Positions 7,833 to 15,587 of a DNA stretch of 18,994 nt are shown here, piece after piece (the stretch's first letter is position 1; each line of letters begins with the position of its first letter). This stretch comes from Desulfobacteraceae bacterium (lineage in GTDB: Bacteria > Desulfobacterota > Desulfobacteria > Desulfobacterales > SURF-15): contig QZKK01000166.1 in the NCBI GenBank assembly GCA_003599475.1, positions 1 to 18,994 of the forward strand. Reading direction: 5' to 3'. Below the pieces are notes generated by a model. That model was not told the origin of the DNA and searched no databases. It was given only the letters and a program-made list of their open reading frames with translations. The translations under genes were made by a program, and so were the position numbers.

Positions 7833-7848
7833 GCTCAGACGTATCTTG

Positions 7849-7938
7849 GAACTCATTACACGCAACTCGCAACGCATACTCGCAACTCATAACTCGTAAC
7901 CCGTAACTCGTAACTCGCAACTCGTAACTCGCAACCCA
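7849..7938 (+). repeat. Period-7 array, family C, running into the comEC start codon
   Basis: About 12 to 13 units, the first two degenerate (GAACTCA, TTACACG) and then CAACTCG, CAACGCA, a 6-base TACTCG, CAACTCA, TAACTCG, TAACCCG, TAACTCG twice, CAACTCG, TAACTCG, CAACCCA. The last base is the A of the comEC ATG. The units alternate C/T at the first base. Confidence 0.9.
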
Positions 7939-10415
7939 TGTACCACCGGCCGATCATCCCCCTGCTCGCAGCCTTAATGGCAGGAATTCTTATCGGATCC
8001 CGGTTCTCAGGCCGAATGACGCCGGCTTTCGGAGTCATTCTCGTTTCCGGCATTTTCCTTTTTCTATCGGCTGCAAAAAACAGGTGCTGCATTACGGCTC
8101 CGCTGCTCATTTTTCTGGCCGTAGGCTGCCTTTCCATCCAGCCCTGGGTCTCACCGCGATTTTCCCCGGATCATATCGTTCATCTTCAGAACCGGCCGGG
8201 ACTGGGCGTGGAAGGAACGATTGAACGGATCGATATCGTGGAAGACAATCGACTTCGATGCATTCTGAAGATTGCTCGAGTCGACTCAGGTGCGGGTGCA
8301 ACCGATGCAGCCGGCCGTATCCGGCTGACGATCATCGGCAGGGACCTCTCATTTTCTCCTGGAGACGCCATCCGTTTCCAGGGGAGCATCAAGCCGTTCC
8401 GCAACTTCAACAATCCAGGAGGATTCGATTATAAACGCCACATGCAGTTTCAAAGAGTCCACGGAACGGCTTATGCACTGAGTGAGAAGGTGAAGGTACT
8501 TGAAAAAGGACGTGAGGACGGGTTCCGAAGCCGGGTGGAAAAGGCGCGTCATCGGATTTCCGGATTTATTGAAGCGCACGCAGACCGAAGCAGCCGAGGC
8601 ATTCTGAAGGCTCTGGTCGTCGGGGATCGAACCGATATCCCGCCGGAGACCGCATTGTCGTTTTATCGCGCGGGCGTCGGCCACATTCTTGCCATTTCAG
8701 GCCTCCATGTCGGAATCGTCGCGACGGTCTCGTTTTCCCTATTCCGGTGGCTGCTGTCTTTTTCCAGATCCATCCTGTGGGCTGCCTGGACCCGAAAAGC
8801 AGCGGCCGCGTTGTCGCTTTTTCCGGTCTGGGTGTATGCGCTCCTTGCAGGCATGTCCCCTTCCACCCAGCGTGCCGTAATCATGGTATCGATTTTCCTG
8901 TTGTCCTATTTGCTGGAAAAGCGCCAGGACATCATCAACACGCTGGCAGCAGCGGCCCTTCTGGTTTTAATCGTCGATCCGCCCTCCCTTTTTTCCATCT
9001 CTTTTCAACTCTCCTTTACAGCGGTTCTTTCTATCGTTCTCGGAATCGGCCTCATCTCTCCTGCCGGAAAAAAGGATGCCTCCGCCGGCCTGCTCTCAAA
9101 GGCACTGCACCGGCTGATCCTGTTTTTTGCGGTCTCGTTTTTTGCCTCTCTTGGAACGTTGCCCCTGGTCATGCGGTATTTCAATGAGGTATCGCTTGTG
9201 GGACTGGCCGGGAATCTGATTGCGATTCCTCTCATCGGATTCGGGGTGGTTCCACTGGGTCTTCTTTCCGCATTCGTTTATCCCATCAGCGCCTCGGCAG
9301 CGGCCATCGGAATCGATTCAGCCTCCGGATTGACGGCTTTCTCGTTACCTGCAATATCGTTTCTATCCGATCTGCCGTTTGCAGCCGTTAAAGCCGTAAC
9401 CCCTTCGGTGGTGGAAATTCTCTGCTTCTATACGATTGCAGGCGCGGTTGTTTTTCGGCTGAAAAACCGAAAACCGCTTCTGCATCTTATTCATGCCGCG
9501 GCTGTAATCGCCTTTCTGGTGCTTGGAATCGATGTCCTCTACTGGGTCCATCAGCGGTTTATGCGCAGAGAAATTCGCGTGACCGCCGTCGACGTCGGAC
9601 AGGGAAACGCCGCCTTGATTCAGCTTCCGGGAAAAGAGGTTCTGCTTGTCGATGGAGGCGGCTTTTCGGACCCTGCAGTATTCGATGTCGGAGCCCGGGT
9701 GGTCGCACCGGTTCTCTGGAGCCGGAAGATAAGGACAGTCGACCGGCTGATCCTGACCCATCCCGACTCCGATCATTTGAACGGGCTGCTCTTTATTGCA
9801 GAACACTTCGACGTCGATTCCATCTGGTCCAATGGGGAACCGGCGGAATCGCAGAGTTATTCCGGATTCGGAGAGATCATCGAAAGGCACCGGATATCCG
9901 CGCCGAAATTCGAAACGCTGGCAAGGGTTCACCGGTTGGATGACGTTGAAATTAAGATCCTTTATCCGCCGGCCGATTTTATCGAGCGAAAAAGAAGAGA
10001 GAAGTGGCGGACTACCAATGACAACTCGCTTGTGGTGAGAATCGGTCTGGGCTCGGTGTCGTTTCTCTTCCCCGGAGACATCACGGAAAAAGCGGAGGAG
10101 GAACTCGTCTCTCTTTACGGAGACTCTCTTCGGAGTACGGTGCTTTTTTCGCCTCACCACGGGAGCCCTCGATCCAGCACCCCCGCTTTTCTTGACCGGG
10201 TGTCCCCGGAGATCGTCATCGTCTCATCGGGGGGGCGATACCGCACCGGACTCTCGCACGATTCCGTATTAAGAAGGTATCGGGACCGAGGCTGCCGCAT
10301 CTACGAAACATCGCGCCATGGCGCCGTGATGCTGGAAAGCGACGGCCGGAAACTCACCGTCAGACCTTTTCTGGATGCAGGCGAAGCGGGCCACCTGTTC
10401 AAAACCGGGAATTGA
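7938..10415 (+). CDS. comEC: DNA internalisation competence protein ComEC/Rec2
   Basis: 825 residues, full length. ComEC forms the inner-membrane channel that takes up single-stranded DNA. Visible in order: two N-terminal helices (RPIIPLLAALMAGILIG), an OB-like DUF4131 region (about 50-190), the Competence domain with ILAISGLHVGIVA near residue 250 and many membrane helices to about 535, and a C-terminal metallo-beta-lactamase-like domain starting VTAVDVGQGNAALIQL with HPDSDH at about 608-613, a later FPGDI and SPHHGS, the metal-ligand motifs of active ComEC nuclease domains. ATG 7938 fits the family N-terminus, but the bases before it are repeat units and no Shine-Dalgarno sequence is visible. 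Confidence 0.93.
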   Translation: MYHRPIIPLLAALMAGILIGSRFSGRMTPAFGVILVSGIFLFLSAAKNRCCITAPLLIFLAVGCLSIQPWVSPRFSPDHIVHLQNRPGLGVEGTIERIDIVEDNRLRCILKIARVDSGAGATDAAGRIRLTIIGRDLSFSPGDAIRFQGSIKPFRNFNNPGGFDYKRHMQFQRVHGTAYALSEKVKVLEKGREDGFRSRVEKARHRISGFIEAHADRSSRGILKALVVGDRTDIPPETALSFYRAGVGHILAISGLHVGIVATVSFSLFRWLLSFSRSILWAAWTRKAAAALSLFPVWVYALLAGMSPSTQRAVIMVSIFLLSYLLEKRQDIINTLAAAALLVLIVDPPSLFSISFQLSFTAVLSIVLGIGLISPAGKKDASAGLLSKALHRLILFFAVSFFASLGTLPLVMRYFNEVSLVGLAGNLIAIPLIGFGVVPLGLLSAFVYPISASAAAIGIDSASGLTAFSLPAISFLSDLPFAAVKAVTPSVVEILCFYTIAGAVVFRLKNRKPLLHLIHAAAVIAFLVLGIDVLYWVHQRFMRREIRVTAVDVGQGNAALIQLPGKEVLLVDGGGFSDPAVFDVGARVVAPVLWSRKIRTVDRLILTHPDSDHLNGLLFIAEHFDVDSIWSNGEPAESQSYSGFGEIIERHRISAPKFETLARVHRLDDVEIKILYPPADFIERKRREKWRTTNDNSLVVRIGLGSVSFLFPGDITEKAEEELVSLYGDSLRSTVLFSPHHGSPRSSTPAFLDRVSPEIVIVSSGGRYRTGLSHDSVLRRYRDRGCRIYETSRHGAVMLESDGRKLTVRPFLDAGEAGHLFKTGN

Positions 10416-10444
10416 AGACACTTTCACCCGAGGTTCCGACAAAT

Positions 10445-10477
10445 AAAAAAGCATCTTCCCCTTTACAGGGGAGATGC
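10445..10477 (-). terminator. Strong terminator between comEC and the cold-shock gene
   Basis: GCATCT and CCCC (10451-10461, one unpaired T) pair with GGGG and AGATGC (10468-10477) around a 6-base loop: a 10-bp GC-rich stem. Read on the minus strand it is followed by six T, ending the cold-shock gene. On the plus strand it is followed by CTTTTG, so it may also stop comEC transcripts. Confidence 0.85.
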
Positions 10478-10504
10478 CTTTTGATGTTTCGTTGGAAGAA
10501 GCGA

Positions 10505-10705
10505 TTAAATCACAGTGACATTTACGGCAGCAGGACCTTTTTTCCCCTGCTCGATGTCAAAACTGACTTTGTCGCCTTCTTTAAGGGATTTAAAACCGGC
10601 GGCTTTGATTCCCGAGTGATGTACGAATACATCCGGTCCGTTTTCCTGTTCGATGAATCCGAATCCTTTTCGGTCATTAAACCACTTGACAGTCCCCTGG
10701 CTCAT
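10505..10705 (-). CDS. Cold-shock protein, CspA family
   Basis: 66 residues, one cold-shock domain, the standard size. KGFGFIE (RNP1) and DVFVHHS (RNP2) are the RNA-binding motifs of this five-stranded beta-barrel, and the start [11 protein letters not shown] is canonical. These proteins bind single-stranded nucleic acid in the cytoplasm and melt RNA structure. AAGGAGG sits 8 bases before the ATG. The 221-base gap to the upstream universal stress gene leaves room for its own promoter and a long leader, as is common in cold-shock genes; I saw only weak promoter-like matches there (TATACT on the minus strand near 10820-10825). Confidence 0.96.
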   Translation of the reverse strand: MSQGTVKWFNDRKGFGFIEQENGPDVFVHHSGIKAAGFKSLKEGDKVSFDIEQGKKGPAAVNVTVI

Positions 10706-10926
10706 GATGACACCCTCCTTTCTAAAAATTGCTTAAAGTCTCAACCTGGAGGATGCTTCATTCCCGGAGTGGATGATTCCTACAGAAGAAACCGTCCCGC
10801 CGATTGCAGGACTTTATTAAGTATATCTAAACTAACAACTCTCCGGAATGAAAGCAAGCAAAAAATTCATGGATGTGTATTCTGTTGAAATCATGAATCT
10901 TTATGGCAAATAAGATGTTATTTTCC

Positions 10927-11451
10927 CTAATCCGGCAGCCGGACGACCAGCACGGGTTTAGTCGATTGCCGGAGCACCCGCCGTGCAGTGCTCCCGATCA
11001 GCGCCTCCTCGAGCACGCCGTGGCCGTGGGAGCCCATGACGATTAAATCGCAGTTGCGGGTCTCGGCCACCCTCAAGATCTGTTCCACCGGATTTCCCCG
11101 TTCTACGATGATTTCGTCGGTGACAAAACTTTGATCGTCGGCCGTTGCCTTGACCTGCTGGCTGAATGTCTCGAGCACTTCACGGATGGCGATATTGTCC
11201 CTTTTCTTTCCGATGAGCACCTCCCTGGCTTCGTTGAAGTGGCGCTTCCGGATCTCCTCCCATTGATCTTCCCCGATATACGGGGAGATTTTCGACACCA
11301 CATCCGGGTTTTCAAAAAGCACATGAAGGATCGTAATGCCGGCTTTGTAGGTGTTTGCAAGGCTTACAGCATAGGCAAAGGCGTGAAGCGCAGTTTCGGA
11401 CAGGTCGGTGGTGTAGAGAATCTTTTTTATTTCGATCTTAGGCAGTATCAT
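10927..11451 (-). CDS. Universal stress protein, UspA family
   Basis: 174 residues, one Usp domain. The N-terminus IKKILYTTDLSETA and the C-terminal ATP-binding signature G-2x-G-9x-G-S (GSHGHGVLEEALIGST) followed by VLRQSTKPVLVV show the ATP-binding class. The exact physiological role cannot be told. The ATG at 11451 is preferred over the one at 11457 because AAGGAG (11460-11465) is 8 bases from the former but only 2 from the latter. A good promoter lies upstream. Confidence 0.94.
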   Translation of the reverse strand: MILPKIEIKKILYTTDLSETALHAFAYAVSLANTYKAGITILHVLFENPDVVSKISPYIGEDQWEEIRKRHFNEAREVLIGKKRDNIAIREVLETFSQQVKATADDQSFVTDEIIVERGNPVEQILRVAETRNCDLIVMGSHGHGVLEEALIGSTARRVLRQSTKPVLVVRLPD

Positions 11452-11539
11452 TTTCATCGCTCCTTCAGTGAAGTTAATGGATTGACGCAGTTTCCGCCTT
11501 TAAAGGCAGCGACCTGGGATACGAGCAGTTGCCTCTGCA

Positions 11540-11568
11540 AAAATATAGAGACGCAATCTTCATGTCAA
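11540..11568 (-). promoter_or_regulatory. Sigma70-like promoter of the universal stress gene
   Basis: On the minus strand TTGACA (11568-11563), a 17-base spacer, then TATTTT (11545-11540); a TATATT shifted by two bases is an alternative -10. It lies about 90 bases before the start codon. Confidence 0.6.
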
Positions 11569-11648
11569 GAAAATACCGCCAGGCGCAGGACCGATTCAGG
11601 CGTTGACGCGATCGGCCGGATACCGTTAGAGTAAACGTAGCACGTGGA

Positions 11649-11667
11649 CGTTGCGGGTTGCAGGGTT
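11649..11667 (-). repeat. Degenerate family C heptads
   Basis: CGTTG, CGGGTTG, CAGGGTT: about two and a half period-7 units resembling the inverted family C array at 7721, upstream of the TIGR02757-family gene. Too short to be sure. Confidence 0.4.
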
Positions 11668-11731
11668 CCGGTCCGCCTGCAGTCTACCGCCGAGTCTGCT
11701 TGCTTTTACGAGCCGAAGGTCAGGATTAAAT

Positions 11732-12541
11732 ATGAACAAACCGCTGCAAAACTGTCTGAAGCTGCATCTGGATACCCTTTACCGCACCTGGAATCGGAAG
11801 GAATACATCCATCCGGACCCTCTCGAGTTTCTCCATCGGTATGAAGAGATGGAAGACCGTGAGATTGCGGGCATGATCGCGGCCAGTCTTGCCTATGGGA
11901 GAGTCAAGCAGATTCTCCGGAGTGTGTCTGTGATTTTAAGAGTCATGGGGCCATCGCCGGCGGAGTACGTGAGAACCGTCACCTCCGGTTCCCTGAAAAG
12001 CGATCTATCGGGGTTTCGGCACCGGTTTGCCGGAGAAACCCATATGCTTTCCCTCATAACCGGACTGAAGAGGATCGTAGCCGAACATGGAACGCTTTAC
12101 GCCTGCTTCCTCTCCGGCCTCCGAGAGGAGGATTCGACAGTTCTCGATGCCCTGTCTCATTTCGCCGACTGCATGAGCGGCGGAATCGGAAATGCCGGGC
12201 ATCTGGTCCCGTCCCCGGCCAGAGGGAGTGCATGCAAAAGGTTGAACCTGTATCTGCGATGGATGGTGCGAGAAGATGCGGTCGATCCGGGCGGATGGAA
12301 TTCGGTCCCCGCCGAAAAGCTGATCATCCCGCTGGATGTTCACATGCACCGGGTCGGGCTCGGTCTCGGCTTTACTCTCAGAAAACAGGCGGATATGAAA
12401 ACAGCCATAGAAGTCACTGCCGGATTCAGAAACATAGTCCCTGAGGATCCTGTCCGATACGATTTCGCACTCACGAGGCTGGGTATCCGGAGCGGCGAAA
12501 ACCTGGAGACATACCTTGAAAGCTGTCGAAAAGAGAGTTAG
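11732..12541 (+). CDS. TIGR02757 family (DUF2400) protein
   Basis: 269 residues. The block VDPGGWNSVPAEKLIIPLDVHMHRVGLGLG, preceded by LVPSPARGSACKRLNLYLRWMVR, is the signature of the TIGR02757/DUF2400 family, found in Bacteroidetes and Desulfobacterota. The fold appears helical and may be related to HhH-GPD-type DNA glycosylases (from memory, uncertain); no function is established to my knowledge. Start ATG 11732 has CAGGA 6 bases upstream; the frame runs further back to 11651 but that part overlaps repeat-like sequence and does not look coding. murJ follows after about 30 bases. Confidence 0.88.
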   Translation: MNKPLQNCLKLHLDTLYRTWNRKEYIHPDPLEFLHRYEEMEDREIAGMIAASLAYGRVKQILRSVSVILRVMGPSPAEYVRTVTSGSLKSDLSGFRHRFAGETHMLSLITGLKRIVAEHGTLYACFLSGLREEDSTVLDALSHFADCMSGGIGNAGHLVPSPARGSACKRLNLYLRWMVREDAVDPGGWNSVPAEKLIIPLDVHMHRVGLGLGFTLRKQADMKTAIEVTAGFRNIVPEDPVRYDFALTRLGIRSGENLETYLESCRKES

Positions 12542-12570
12542 CGCCGTTTGAGGCCAATTGCACACCCATA

Positions 12571-14226
12571 TTGCCTTATGCCCCCCGTTTTGATACCAAG
12601 CAGAAAACGATTCGGAGCCGAAAACCAGAGGATACAGGCAGCTTTTTGACTTCTTCGATCTACAAAAGGGTGGGAATCGCCTCGGCCATCATGATGGCAT
12701 CGGTTTTCTTAAGCCGCCTGATCGGGGTATTCCGTGAAATGGTCATCGCCTATGCCGGAGGGACGGGAGCACCGGTCGATGCCTATCAGGTCGCATTCGT
12801 CATCCCCGAGATCCTGAACCACATCGCGGCCAGCGGATTTCTTTCGGTAACCTTCATTCCCATCTTTTCCCGTTATCTTTCTGAGGGACGCGAAGAAGAA
12901 GGCTGGCGCATCTTTTCCATCATCCTGAACGGATTCGGGCTCCTGCTCGTCTTTTGCATCACAGTCGGCGGCGTTTTTACCCCCCGACTGATCCCGCTCA
13001 TTGCCCCCGGCCTCAAAGATCCGGACACGATTGCAGCCGCCGTCAGAATGACCCGGATCATCCTCCCGGCGCAGTTTTTCTTTTTCGCCGGCGGGCTCAT
13101 GATGGCGGTCCAGTTCGCCAAAGAGCGTTTCGCACTGCCGGCGCTTGCACCATTGATCTACAACCTTGGAATCATCGCAGGAGGCCTGCTGCTTGGACCT
13201 GAAATCGGCATGGAGGGCTTTTCCTGGGGGGTTCTGTCAGGCGCCTTTCTCGGCAACTTCGCCCTTCAATACTGGGGGGCAAAAAGAGCGGGGTTCCGAT
13301 ACCTTCCGGCTTTTAATATCGGTCACCCGGATTTCATGAGATATCTTCTCCTGACTCTGCCTCTGATACTGGGGTTGACCATGACCTTTTCAACGGAGTT
13401 TTTTCTGAAGTTCTTCGGAAGCTTTTTTCCAAGGGGAAACATCGCCGCGCTCAATTACGCTCTCAGGGTGATGCTGCTTCTGGTAGGGCTCTTCGGACAG
13501 GCGGTCGGGGTGGCATCTTTTCCCTTCATGGCACGGCTTGCGGTTGAAAAAAGAATCGACGAAATGAACCGGCTGCTGAATCATACCCTCCGGTTTCTTT
13601 CCGTCATGGTTCCGTTTTCGGCCCTGATCATCGTCCTTCGATACGAGGTGGTATCGATCCTTTTTCAGCGGGGCCGCTTCGATGCCGAAGCCGTTGCCTT
13701 GACCGCACATGTCCTGATCTTCCTCATGGCCGGCGCTTTTGCTTTCGCCGTTCAAACCGTGGTCGTCAGAGGTTACTATGCCACCCAAAACACGGTTTTC
13801 CCGGCAATATTCGGAACTGTCGCCGTGGTGGCGGGCATCCCCTTCTACCTCATCGGCATGCATGCCCTGGGGATCGGCGGGGTGGCACTGGGTATTTCCC
13901 TTTCCGCCATATTTCAATCCGCCCTGCTTTACTGGCTGTGGAACCGGAAGAGCCGCAATGAGGGGAGCGCCGGAGTTTATTCCATTTATGCCCGGATGAT
14001 CGTTTTCGGAATCGTCCTTGGTTTTTTTCTGGAATGGGTCAGGCTGCGGCTCTTCGGCAGCATCGGAACCCAAGGCCCCCTTGCAGGCATTGCCGTCTGC
14101 GGGGTGATGGGGGTGCTTTTCACCGCCCTGCTGCTTGCGGCAGGGCGCTTTCTCGGCATCCGTGAGATTCAGGAGTTTTTTACCCGGCTGATCGGAAAGT
14201 TTCGAAGAAAGGTGTTCGGATCGTGA
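12571..14226 (+). CDS. murJ: Lipid II flippase MurJ (MviN)
   Basis: Up to 551 residues and about 14 membrane helices, MOP superfamily. MurJ moves lipid II across the cytoplasmic membrane for peptidoglycan assembly. The N-terminal SAIMMASVFLSRLIGVFREMVIA and the DAYQVAFVIPEILNHIAASGFLSVTFIPIF block are canonical family sequence. Start is uncertain: the frame opens at TTG 12571, but the first 25 residues are polar and unlike MurJ. A TTG at 12646 (AGG 7 bases upstream), which begins close to the first helix, is at least as likely. Confidence 0.94.
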   Translation: MPYAPRFDTKQKTIRSRKPEDTGSFLTSSIYKRVGIASAIMMASVFLSRLIGVFREMVIAYAGGTGAPVDAYQVAFVIPEILNHIAASGFLSVTFIPIFSRYLSEGREEEGWRIFSIILNGFGLLLVFCITVGGVFTPRLIPLIAPGLKDPDTIAAAVRMTRIILPAQFFFFAGGLMMAVQFAKERFALPALAPLIYNLGIIAGGLLLGPEIGMEGFSWGVLSGAFLGNFALQYWGAKRAGFRYLPAFNIGHPDFMRYLLLTLPLILGLTMTFSTEFFLKFFGSFFPRGNIAALNYALRVMLLLVGLFGQAVGVASFPFMARLAVEKRIDEMNRLLNHTLRFLSVMVPFSALIIVLRYEVVSILFQRGRFDAEAVALTAHVLIFLMAGAFAFAVQTVVVRGYYATQNTVFPAIFGTVAVVAGIPFYLIGMHALGIGGVALGISLSAIFQSALLYWLWNRKSRNEGSAGVYSIYARMIVFGIVLGFFLEWVRLRLFGSIGTQGPLAGIAVCGVMGVLFTALLLAAGRFLGIREIQEFFTRLIGKFRRKVFGS

Positions 14227-14247
14227 AAGACCGTCAGACTTGTGATA

Positions 14248-14257
14248 GAATGCATTC
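14248..14257. promoter_or_regulatory. Palindrome upstream of arsM, candidate ArsR operator
   Basis: GAATGCATTC is a perfect 10-base palindrome. The same GAATGCATT, followed by the same pattern NNANTTTT, occurs upstream of the arsR gene at 17269-17285. The 8-mer GAATGCAT also occurs once inside qrcA, so chance is not excluded. Confidence 0.35.
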
Positions 14258-14261
14258 GAGT

Positions 14262-14281
14262 TTTCAGTGTTCAGCGTTCAG
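14262..14281 (-). repeat. Short family A heptad array, inverted
   Basis: TTTTC, AGTGTTC, AGCGTTC, AGG: two full units plus edges of the GAACACT family in reverse, between murJ and arsM. Confidence 0.65.
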
Positions 14282-14384
14282 GAAAGAAAACTCTTATGAA
14301 GTTTCCTTTTCGATCAAATGCCGGAAGCGGCACGGTTGAGCCTGTTTGAAAAGAGAGTGGTCAAAAAAGAGGAATCGAAAGAGC

Positions 14385-15176
14385 ATGGAGAAATTCAAGG
14401 ATAAGATTCACAGCCTGGTCATGGAAGAATATGCCGGCATCGCAAAGGGGGAGTCCTGCGGATGCGCGCCGTCGTGCTGCAGCGGATCATCGCCCCTGGT
14501 TTCCATCCTGGATCGGGGAATGTCCCTGGACTACACGGAAAAGGATCTTTCGCTGGCGCCGGGAGAAGCGAACCTGGGTCTTGGGTGTGGAAACCCGATC
14601 GGTCAGGCAGGATTGAAAGAAGGGGAAGCCGTCCTGGATCTTGGAAGCGGGGCGGGGTTCGATGCCTTTCTTGCAGCCGGACAGGTGGGTGGATCCGGCA
14701 AAGTCATCGGAGTGGATATGACTCCGGAGATGGTGGAAAGGGCGAAGAAAAACGCAGAAAAGCTTCAGGTGGAAAATGTGGAGTTCCGCCTGGGGCAGAT
14801 CGAAAGGCTTCCGCTTGACGATGCCGTCGTGGATGTTGTTGTTTCGAACTGCGTCATCAATCTTTCCCCGGATAAATCCGCCGTATTCGGTGAAATTTTC
14901 CGGGTGTTGAAGCCGGGCGGGCGGATCTGCATCTCCGATGTGCTTCGCGCCGGAGAAATCCCCGGAGAGCTCAAGAACAATCCTGCGGCCTATACCGGCT
15001 GAGTGAGCGGAGCCGCTTCACCCGATGAGGTGAAAAGGATGCTGTCCGATCTGGGATTTGAGCAGATCGTGGTCATGCGCAAGGAGCAGAGTGAACAGAT
15101 CATCCAGGCATGGAACATCGGCAAAGGAGCCGAAGATATCGTATTTTCCGCTTACATTCATGCCATAAAACCATAG
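14385..15176 (+). CDS. arsM: Arsenite S-adenosylmethyltransferase ArsM, predicted selenoprotein with in-frame UGA (Sec206)
   Basis: 263 residues if UGA at 15000-15002 is read as selenocysteine; 205 if it stops. ArsM methylates As(III) with S-adenosylmethionine in the cytoplasm. Visible: N-terminal Cys25, 27, 31, 32 ([11 protein letters not shown]), Cys68 (GLGCGNP), SAM motif DLGSGAGFD (85-93), and Cys156 (SNCVINLS), the conserved arsenic site. The next conserved element in ArsM is a Cys in the pattern (Y/W)xGCxxGA; here it reads AYTG-UGA-VSGAAS. The frame continues in phase with family-like sequence ([17 protein letters not shown], then [16 protein letters not shown]) to TAG at 15174. A SECIS-like hairpin follows the UGA. 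The alternative is a nonsense mutation. Start ATG 14385 with AGAGGA 11 bases upstream. Confidence 0.8.
15017..15034 (+). promoter_or_regulatory. Candidate bacterial SECIS element in arsM
   Basis: TTCACC (15017-15022), loop CGATGA (15023-15028), GGTGAA (15029-15034): a perfect 6-bp stem, beginning 14 bases after the UGA, with G as the second loop base, 21 bases past the UGA. These agree with known bacterial SECIS rules (short stem-loop just downstream, G in the first two loop positions) and with the 11-base distance in E. coli fdhF. A competing hairpin (GTGAGCG with CGCTTCAC, 15003-15020) would be melted by a ribosome at the UGA. Confidence 0.55.
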
Positions 15177-15250
15177 CCGGATGCGGAAGCCGGGCAGAGA
15201 GTCCAACTTTCCCTGGAAGCCGCCGGGCAGTCCATCCGGGGGATTACAAA

Positions 15251-15580
15251 ATGCGAGAGGTTATCTCTGTTGTTTCCTTTGTGATGGCCGCTATCGGGGC
15301 GTTGGCAACGGTAATCGTTGAACAAAGGGATAAGCAGATCATGGCCTCGATTGTCGGCATGGCCTTTTTGCTTTCCTTCTTCATCAATGTGGACATTAAA
15401 TCCGAACTGATCCTTCGGACATCGTGCATCGTTTTTTTTGGCATATCCGTGCTGGGGGGGGTGATGGCCATCTTCAGCAATGTGGAGATGAGACGGACCC
15501 GGTCGATCATTACCGGAATCGTTTCTTTGGGCGCATCCCTGCTTATCCTTTTCGCATATATTGAGTTCAAAATTTTCTGA
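15251..15580 (+). CDS. Small four-helix membrane protein of unknown function
   Basis: 109 residues, MREVISVVSF at the start, with about four hydrophobic helices separated by short charged loops (EQRDKQ, DIKSE, EMRRTR). GGGGGA lies 8 bases before the ATG. It starts 74 bases after the arsM stop and ends 7 bases before the first ATG of the truncated TauE/SafE gene. I do not recognise a family, and it does not resemble the missing N-terminal half of TauE/SafE. Confidence 0.65.
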   Translation: MREVISVVSFVMAAIGALATVIVEQRDKQIMASIVGMAFLLSFFINVDIKSELILRTSCIVFFGISVLGGVMAIFSNVEMRRTRSIITGIVSLGASLLILFAYIEFKIF

Positions 15581-15587
15581 AGCAGGC

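Noticed and set aside
7849..7938. CRISPR array
   Set aside because: Units are 7 bases with no spacers and no cas genes nearby.
9363..10160. 265-codon minus-strand frame opposite comEC
   Set aside because: Antisense to the metallo-beta-lactamase domain; no recognisable motif.
10412..10888. Plus-strand frame across the cold-shock gene
   Set aside because: Runs through a strong terminator and is antisense to a clear cold-shock domain.
14385..15002. arsM as a simple truncated gene ending at 15002
   Set aside because: The frame continues with family-like C-terminal sequence, the UGA replaces one conserved Cys, and a SECIS-like hairpin follows; a point mutation remains possible but is less parsimonious.
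15003..15020. GTGAGCG/CGCTTCAC hairpin as the SECIS
   Set aside because: It starts directly after the UGA and would be inside the ribosome; the hairpin at 15017-15034 has the right distance and loop G.
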